This document shows, in pieces, positions 58,973 through 64,000 of a stretch of 64,000 nucleotides of DNA. The notes below the pieces were generated by a model. The model worked only from the letters and a program-made list of their open reading frames with translations. It searched no databases and was not told the DNA's origin. The translations under genes and the position numbers were made by a program. Positions within the stretch are counted from its first letter, which is position 1. Each line of letters starts with the position of its first letter. The DNA is from Caprella mutica (lineage: Eukaryota; Arthropoda; Malacostraca; Amphipoda; Caprellidae): assembly GCA_947561585.1 (NCBI GenBank), contig CANNZV010000336.1:372001-436000 (forward strand). The letters are read 5' to 3'.

Positions 58973-61900
58973 ATGGGTACAGCACGGTCCCCTCCAGTCA
59001 CTTGGAGAGAAGTCTCTCCTAATCTGTCGCTGCTGACAAGCAAGTACGCAGAGACTCGTACTGCTCTAACTGAAGTTCTTCAGATTGATCCTCTTCAGTG
59101 TGAATGGGAAGAACTCTCATCTCTGATTCCCCAGGTCAAATCTGTCTGGAGAGAGTTCCTGAATGACTCTACAGCCCTAATAGAGAGATACACTAAAATA
59201 GCATCCTTTCAAGAGTCTCAGGAGGTAAGAAGGGAGCGAACAGAGATGAGGACTGAAGTCAGACAATTGATTGATCTGGCAAATGGCATTCTCAAAAAAT
59301 TGAATCTTGACCTCTTTTCAAACATCGACACGCTAAGCAACCGTGCGCCATCTATATCTGGAGAGATGGAAACTTCTCTACCAAATGACAGTACTCAGGC
59401 TGATCCTAACACGATGATACATGAGTACGAATCAAGTCCATTGGATTCACCTCAGGCAACAGGAGTCAGACCTAAAACAACAGTTGCAACATTGAAGATT
59501 CCTTTCTCAATTCCCTCAGAACCAGTCTGCAACGACACCAAAATACAAACCGAAGCTGCTGCTACTCTTGGTAATCAAATGCCTAATCAGGCTACCCAGC
59601 CAAACCTCACCTCTCAGACAAATTCCAATACGACGAGAACACAAAATCTAACTACTGTTACGTCCTGTCACCAACTCCCTATACAAACAGTACATGACAA
59701 CTATACCTCTCGAACGGAAGGTGGCGCCGCCTTCTACTTGGTAAAACACGAATTATTCAGAGACTCCAATAACCCATTTGATGGTGAACCATACAAGTAC
59801 AAATCTTGGGTTCTTCTTCTCCAGAGCCGCATGTCAGGAGTAGACCTTAGTCCCCTAGAGGTGATATCTGTACTCACAGCCAATACGACAGGTGAACCCA
59901 AAAGACTTGTTCAAGATTACCTAGCAGTAGGTGCTGCTTCACCTTCTCTCACTCTGGAAAAAATATGGGAAGCTTTGGAGAAGCAGTTTGGATCCCCAGT
60001 GAAGGTCTCTTCAGCCATGCAGAAAAAATTAAGCTCAATCCCTCCTATCAGGCCTCCCAACATTAATTCAAAACTGAAGGATCTGATTCATGTGTGCAAT
60101 TTGATAGACACTAATATGAATACAAATCCCGAACTTCAGCTCTTCAATCTATCGATGGGACAAAAGCAGATCTGGTCCAAGCTTCCAGACTGGCTTCAAA
60201 AGAAATGGAGGTCCAGAGGTCATCAGTACAGTCGAGGGAATTTGGGAGCCCTACCCCAGTTTTCTATGCTTATTGACTTCTTGGAATCTAGCTTTGAAGA
60301 GATGACAGACCCAAATTATGAGCTTACCACTGAGGCAAATTCAGTAAGAAAAACTCTCGCGTCAGCTACAGTAGAAAGAGGAGGAACCCCAGAAAGTGTC
60401 GCATGCCTATACCATGGTACACCTGGTCATCTATTAGTGAACTGCCGATCCTTTCTAAGACTGTCGGGGAGTGAGAAGCAGAGATTTGCTTCAGACAAAC
60501 GCTTATGTTTCAGATGTCTGGGAGACCACATGGCTCGTGATTGCAAAGGAAATTTGGAATGTGCCAAATGTAAAGGGAATCATGTCACTCTGATGCACAT
60601 GGAAAGAAAACCCTACGGCAACAAAGATGAAACCCAATCCTCGACTACTACTCGCAACTACAACCGGGAGTCCAACAATGCTCTGTGTAGCGTAATGTGT
60701 GGAAACCCAGAACGGGCACTAAGCTGCTCAAAGACTGTACTTTGCGAACTCCACCACGAATCTAACCCTAATAAAACTATGAGGGTTTACGCAATACTGG
60801 ACGATATGTCCGATAGCTCATACGTGTCTGAAAGAGTGGTAGACGAGCTACAGCTCATCGGCAGAGACGAAACCTACGTCTTAAATTCTCTTGGTTCTTG
60901 CAGATCAGTGCACCAAGGGTTGGTACTGAGCGGCCTATGGATCAGGGGAGTGCAAAAAGATAAGTATTTCCAATTACCTGAACTTTTCACTAGCTCATTT
61001 ATACCTGGTTCTATTTATGAAGTCGGTACACCCGAAATGGTTAAATCTATTGATCATATATCTCACTATGCTGACAAATTTATAAATTTAGACAAGAGAG
61101 CCAAACCTCATATTCTAATTGGTAGAGATGCAGGTGATCTGATGAAGAGCACTTGTTTTGGTGATCATGCACCCTTTGTTTGTGAGACACCACTTGGGTT
61201 CACTCTGATAGGATCACCATGTCTAGATAAAATCCCTAAAACTAAGGTTAAAACTGTTCTTAAAACTTCACATGATCATTACTCATCCAAAATCTTGATT
61301 CCTAAGAACAGTTTCCCATGCAATGATATCTTTAAAGAATTTAAAGATGACGATGAATTAGCCCCATCTAGAGACGATTTAAGATTTCTATCAATTGTCA
61401 ATAAGACTATTCATGTCAACGATAAAGGTAGTATCACCATGAACTTGCCTTTCAGATCTGACAACCCCAAGATGCCAGATAATAAACAGCCTGTTTTCAT
61501 GCGCACACGCAGTACTCTCGATAAGTTGAAAACTCAACCCAAGAAGCTCACTCAGTGTTTGGAAGCAATGGGCAAAAACATAATGGCGGGACACGTTGAA
61601 GAGTGTCCGTCTTTTGAACCCCAACAACATCAGCTTGGAAAGTCTTGGTTCCTACCCATATTTGCTGTAACTCAAAAGAAGAAAGACAAAACCAGACTGG
61701 TCTTCGACAGCTCTGCAAAGTATCGTGGTGTGAGCCTGAACTCTGCTCTTCTACAGGGGCCCGACGAAAACAACAGACTGAGGGGAGTGATGATGAGATT
61801 CCGAATGGGCGAAGTCGCATTTGGAGATGACGTAGAAAGCATGTTCTATAATTTTTACTTACCCGATGAGGACAAAAACTTCCTGAAGTTTTTCTGGTTC

Positions 61901-64000
61901 AAGGCAAACGACCCTTCCAAAGAACTTACACAGTACAGAGGCTGTGTGCATCTATTTGGGAACACCTGCAGTCCTGCTCTCGCTCATGCAGGCTTGAAGT
62001 TCGCTACTTCTCATCATCCTGAAGCTCATCATTGTCCAGACGCTGTCAAGTTCCTGTCCGAGAATATGTATGTGGATGATCTGCTCGCTGCATGCAGAAG
62101 CAGAGAGGATGCGGTCAAATATCTAGCACAAATTACCACCATTCTGTCTTACTACAAAATCAGGTTCTGCAAATTGATCTCTAATTCTTCAGAAGTTCTG
62201 AAACACTTCCCAGAATCGGAAAGAGCTTCCAAGACTGAAGAGTTGATCATAGGTGACGCATCCACTCACAGAGCTCTGGGACTCGCATGGCAACTGAAGA
62301 GTGATAACCTCTTCATTAAAGTAGAACTCCCCGAAAAACCTTTCACGAGAAGAGGGATACTTGCTGTGTCTAATAGTATTTACGATCCTCTTGGTATGGT
62401 TGGCCCCGTCGTTCTTCAAGCCAGACTGATACAACGCAAAGCTCTGAAGAGATCTGACAACTCGGTACCCATTGACTGGGATACACCACTCTCTGAAGAA
62501 TTCGTCAAAGAGTGGAGGGACTGGCTCTCTTCGTTATCTAGGCTCGACAAGATAACTCTCAGCCGCAGTTACATTCCTCCGTCCTTTGATGAAACTCTCC
62601 ACTTCGAGCTACACACGTTTGCTGATGCCTCTGAAGTGGCTATAGGTGCTGTTGTCTATGTGAAAGTGATTGACTCTTCTAACAGAGTCAATGTTTCTCT
62701 CGTGTTGAGTGCCAGCAAACTGGTACCAAAATCATGCATCTCGATGCCCAGGAGTGAGCTTTGCGCTGCTCTCCTCGGATCAAAAATCCTAACCGAAGTG
62801 AAAAAGGAGTTAAGTCTTGAATTTGATGTCTCAAGAATCTACTGTGACAGCGCGGTAGTCCTTGCATACATTCATAACACTAATAAAAGATTTACCAAAT
62901 ATGTTTCTAACAGAGTACACAGTATACTCAAATTGACTGATCCTAAACAGTGGACCTACATTAATTCGTCTCAAAATCCCGCAGATATCGCCTCACGTCC
63001 TCAGTCTGTGAATGCTCTGACAGACTCAGTTTGGCTGAGAGGACCAAATTTCTTGTGGTTGGAATCACAGGACGGGAAGGAAGATTTCTCTCACCAACCT
63101 CCAAGAATTCTTCCAGAGGAACTACCTGAGCGAACCTCTGCTAAGACTGCTCGGCTAAACAACTGCTCTTTGGGTGAAATTTGTGACAGGATGAGTTCAC
63201 TTTCAAGAGCGCTGGGTGTTGTATTAAGTGTCCTTCGTTTCATCATCATCCTCCTGGAAAGGAGAGGAATCGCCACTACATTGACACCACAATCGGATGT
63301 TGCTTTAAGGATTCTCATCCGGCAGGCCCAATACGCTGAATACCATGATCTAATAGAAGCTCTAACAAACAAGAGATCTATTTCTAATCATAGACTCTCA
63401 TCTCTAGACCCCTTTATTGATGAAAATGGTGTCCTTAGGGTCGGTGGTCGACTAAGGGATTCTCTTCTTGACAGAGGGATGAAGCACCCAGTGATTATAC
63501 CACCCACACATAGTCTCTCAACCTTGATAGTCAGAAAGTATCACTCTGACGTTCATCATCAGGGACGCCACCTGACCCTTGGAGCAATAAGATCAGCAGG
63601 TTTCTTCATTTCAAAGGGCTCAAAATTAATGAGGCAATTCATTGCAAACTGCGTAACCTGTAGAAGGCTCAGAGGACTGCCAGCGGAGCAGATGATGTCT
63701 CCTCTCCCTTCATCTCGTGTAGAAGATATAGCTCCATTTCTAAGTACTGGAACTGACGTCTTTGGTCCTTATCTGATATCTGAGAGCAGATCGACTAGGC
63801 AGTCAAAAGGATCAAAGAAAATATGGGGTGTACTATTCACCTGCATGGCATCAAGAGCGATCCATATAGAACCTTTGTATGGAATGGACACCTCAAGCCT
63901 CGCAAATGCATTCAGAAGATTCATCAACACGAGAGGAAACTGCAAGCACTTCTATTCGGATCAAGGTACTAATTTCGTAGGTATAAACAATCAAACCGAC
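58973..64000 (+). CDS. BEL/Pao Gag-Pol polyprotein, 3' truncated by the window edge
   Basis: One uninterrupted frame of 1676 codons. Gag occupies about residues 1-560, with zinc knuckles CFRCLGDHMARDC (near 511) and CAKCKGNHVTLMH. The protease region has ILDDMSDSSYVS (near 607), the BEL-type LDD..S form of the aspartic site. RT carries TRLVFDSSAKYRG, GNTCSPALAHAGLKFA and YVDD (near 1033). RNase H has TFADASEVAIGAV, RSELCAALL, YCDSAVVLAYI and NPADIASRP. Integrase begins with an H-H-C-C zinc site (YHSDVHHQGRH ... CVTCRRLRG, about 1523-1565), followed by the first two acidic catalytic residues in TDVFGP and YSDQGTNFVG; the third lies beyond the window. The start is the first ATG that precedes Gag-like sequence. 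Confidence 0.92.
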   Translation, partial: MGTARSPPVTWREVSPNLSLLTSKYAETRTALTEVLQIDPLQCEWEELSSLIPQVKSVWREFLNDSTALIERYTKIASFQESQEVRRERTEMRTEVRQLIDLANGILKKLNLDLFSNIDTLSNRAPSISGEMETSLPNDSTQADPNTMIHEYESSPLDSPQATGVRPKTTVATLKIPFSIPSEPVCNDTKIQTEAAATLGNQMPNQATQPNLTSQTNSNTTRTQNLTTVTSCHQLPIQTVHDNYTSRTEGGAAFYLVKHELFRDSNNPFDGEPYKYKSWVLLLQSRMSGVDLSPLEVISVLTANTTGEPKRLVQDYLAVGAASPSLTLEKIWEALEKQFGSPVKVSSAMQKKLSSIPPIRPPNINSKLKDLIHVCNLIDTNMNTNPELQLFNLSMGQKQIWSKLPDWLQKKWRSRGHQYSRGNLGALPQFSMLIDFLESSFEEMTDPNYELTTEANSVRKTLASATVERGGTPESVACLYHGTPGHLLVNCRSFLRLSGSEKQRFASDKRLCFRCLGDHMARDCKGNLECAKCKGNHVTLMHMERKPYGNKDETQSSTTTRNYNRESNNALCSVMCGNPERALSCSKTVLCELHHESNPNKTMRVYAILDDMSDSSYVSERVVDELQLIGRDETYVLNSLGSCRSVHQGLVLSGLWIRGVQKDKYFQLPELFTSSFIPGSIYEVGTPEMVKSIDHISHYADKFINLDKRAKPHILIGRDAGDLMKSTCFGDHAPFVCETPLGFTLIGSPCLDKIPKTKVKTVLKTSHDHYSSKILIPKNSFPCNDIFKEFKDDDELAPSRDDLRFLSIVNKTIHVNDKGSITMNLPFRSDNPKMPDNKQPVFMRTRSTLDKLKTQPKKLTQCLEAMGKNIMAGHVEECPSFEPQQHQLGKSWFLPIFAVTQKKKDKTRLVFDSSAKYRGVSLNSALLQGPDENNRLRGVMMRFRMGEVAFGDDVESMFYNFYLPDEDKNFLKFFWFKANDPSKELTQYRGCVHLFGNTCSPALAHAGLKFATSHHPEAHHCPDAVKFLSENMYVDDLLAACRSREDAVKYLAQITTILSYYKIRFCKLISNSSEVLKHFPESERASKTEELIIGDASTHRALGLAWQLKSDNLFIKVELPEKPFTRRGILAVSNSIYDPLGMVGPVVLQARLIQRKALKRSDNSVPIDWDTPLSEEFVKEWRDWLSSLSRLDKITLSRSYIPPSFDETLHFELHTFADASEVAIGAVVYVKVIDSSNRVNVSLVLSASKLVPKSCISMPRSELCAALLGSKILTEVKKELSLEFDVSRIYCDSAVVLAYIHNTNKRFTKYVSNRVHSILKLTDPKQWTYINSSQNPADIASRPQSVNALTDSVWLRGPNFLWLESQDGKEDFSHQPPRILPEELPERTSAKTARLNNCSLGEICDRMSSLSRALGVVLSVLRFIIILLERRGIATTLTPQSDVALRILIRQAQYAEYHDLIEALTNKRSISNHRLSSLDPFIDENGVLRVGGRLRDSLLDRGMKHPVIIPPTHSLSTLIVRKYHSDVHHQGRHLTLGAIRSAGFFISKGSKLMRQFIANCVTCRRLRGLPAEQMMSPLPSSRVEDIAPFLSTGTDVFGPYLISESRSTRQSKGSKKIWGVLFTCMASRAIHIEPLYGMDTSSLANAFRRFINTRGNCKHFYSDQGTNFVGINNQTD

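Larger units (their letters stand above)
57694..64000 (+). mobile_element. BEL/Pao LTR retrotransposon, 3' end beyond the window
   Basis: The element begins with TGTCGCGG at the edge of the GGTAGGTACAAA array and contains a gag-pol frame from 58973 past the window end. Domain order Gag, protease, RT, RNase H, integrase and the specific motifs identify BEL/Pao. The 3' end of the 5' LTR and the primer-binding site could not be fixed because the second LTR is outside the window. The absence of any frameshift or stop over 5 kb suggests a recent insertion. Confidence 0.88.

Noticed and set aside
58660..59043. 127-codon minus-strand frame
   Set aside because: It is antisense to the start of the BEL/Pao gag frame, which has clear retroelement motifs.

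Overview
This is AT-rich animal nuclear DNA. Spliced genes with GT-AG introns, an I/Jockey-type LINE, a BEL/Pao element and several miniature inverted-repeat elements suggest an invertebrate, most likely an arthropod; I cannot name the species. The host genes, the LINE and the BEL/Pao element all read in the standard genetic code.

Layout. 1-7.9 kb: no gene recognised; three large minisatellites, two foldback elements with the same ends, and two copies of a dispersed repeat. 7.94-13.68 kb: a four-exon plus-strand gene for a 1732-residue disordered Ser/Asn-rich protein whose C-terminus resembles the LURAP1/FAM89 leucine-rich adaptor region. 16.18-34.43 kb: a five-exon plus-strand gene for a type II membrane beta-1,3-glycosyltransferase (GT31). 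Its introns are filled with mobile elements and minisatellites, including a full-length LINE with intact ORFs (25.95-31.55 kb). The last intron begins inside an array made of about 56 copies of its own 5' splice site. 36.60-39.62 kb: seven minus-strand exons of an NTAN1-like N-terminal asparagine amidohydrolase with a long Pro/Gln-rich C-terminal extension; its 5' exon(s) were not found.

39.95-42.07 kb (plus strand): a reading frame of about 704 codons with about 40 in-frame TAA/TAG codons, no internal TGA, and a TGA at its end. By hand count TGA occurs about 40 and about 14 times in the other two phases. This is what a gene written in a ciliate-type code (TAA/TAG sense, TGA stop) looks like, and it sits inside otherwise standard-code animal DNA. 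It is the most unusual object in the window.

42.5-57.7 kb: a PIF/Harbinger-like MITE and then mostly tandem repeats (a 4.1 kb array and at least eight shorter ones), with one small GC-rich promoter-like patch near 48.85 kb. 57.69-64.0 kb: a BEL/Pao LTR retrotransposon inserted in a minisatellite, with a gag-pol frame open for over 5 kb and cut by the window edge.

Roughly a quarter of the window is tandem repeat. The three host genes show no obvious functional link. The LINE and the BEL/Pao element both landed in minisatellites.
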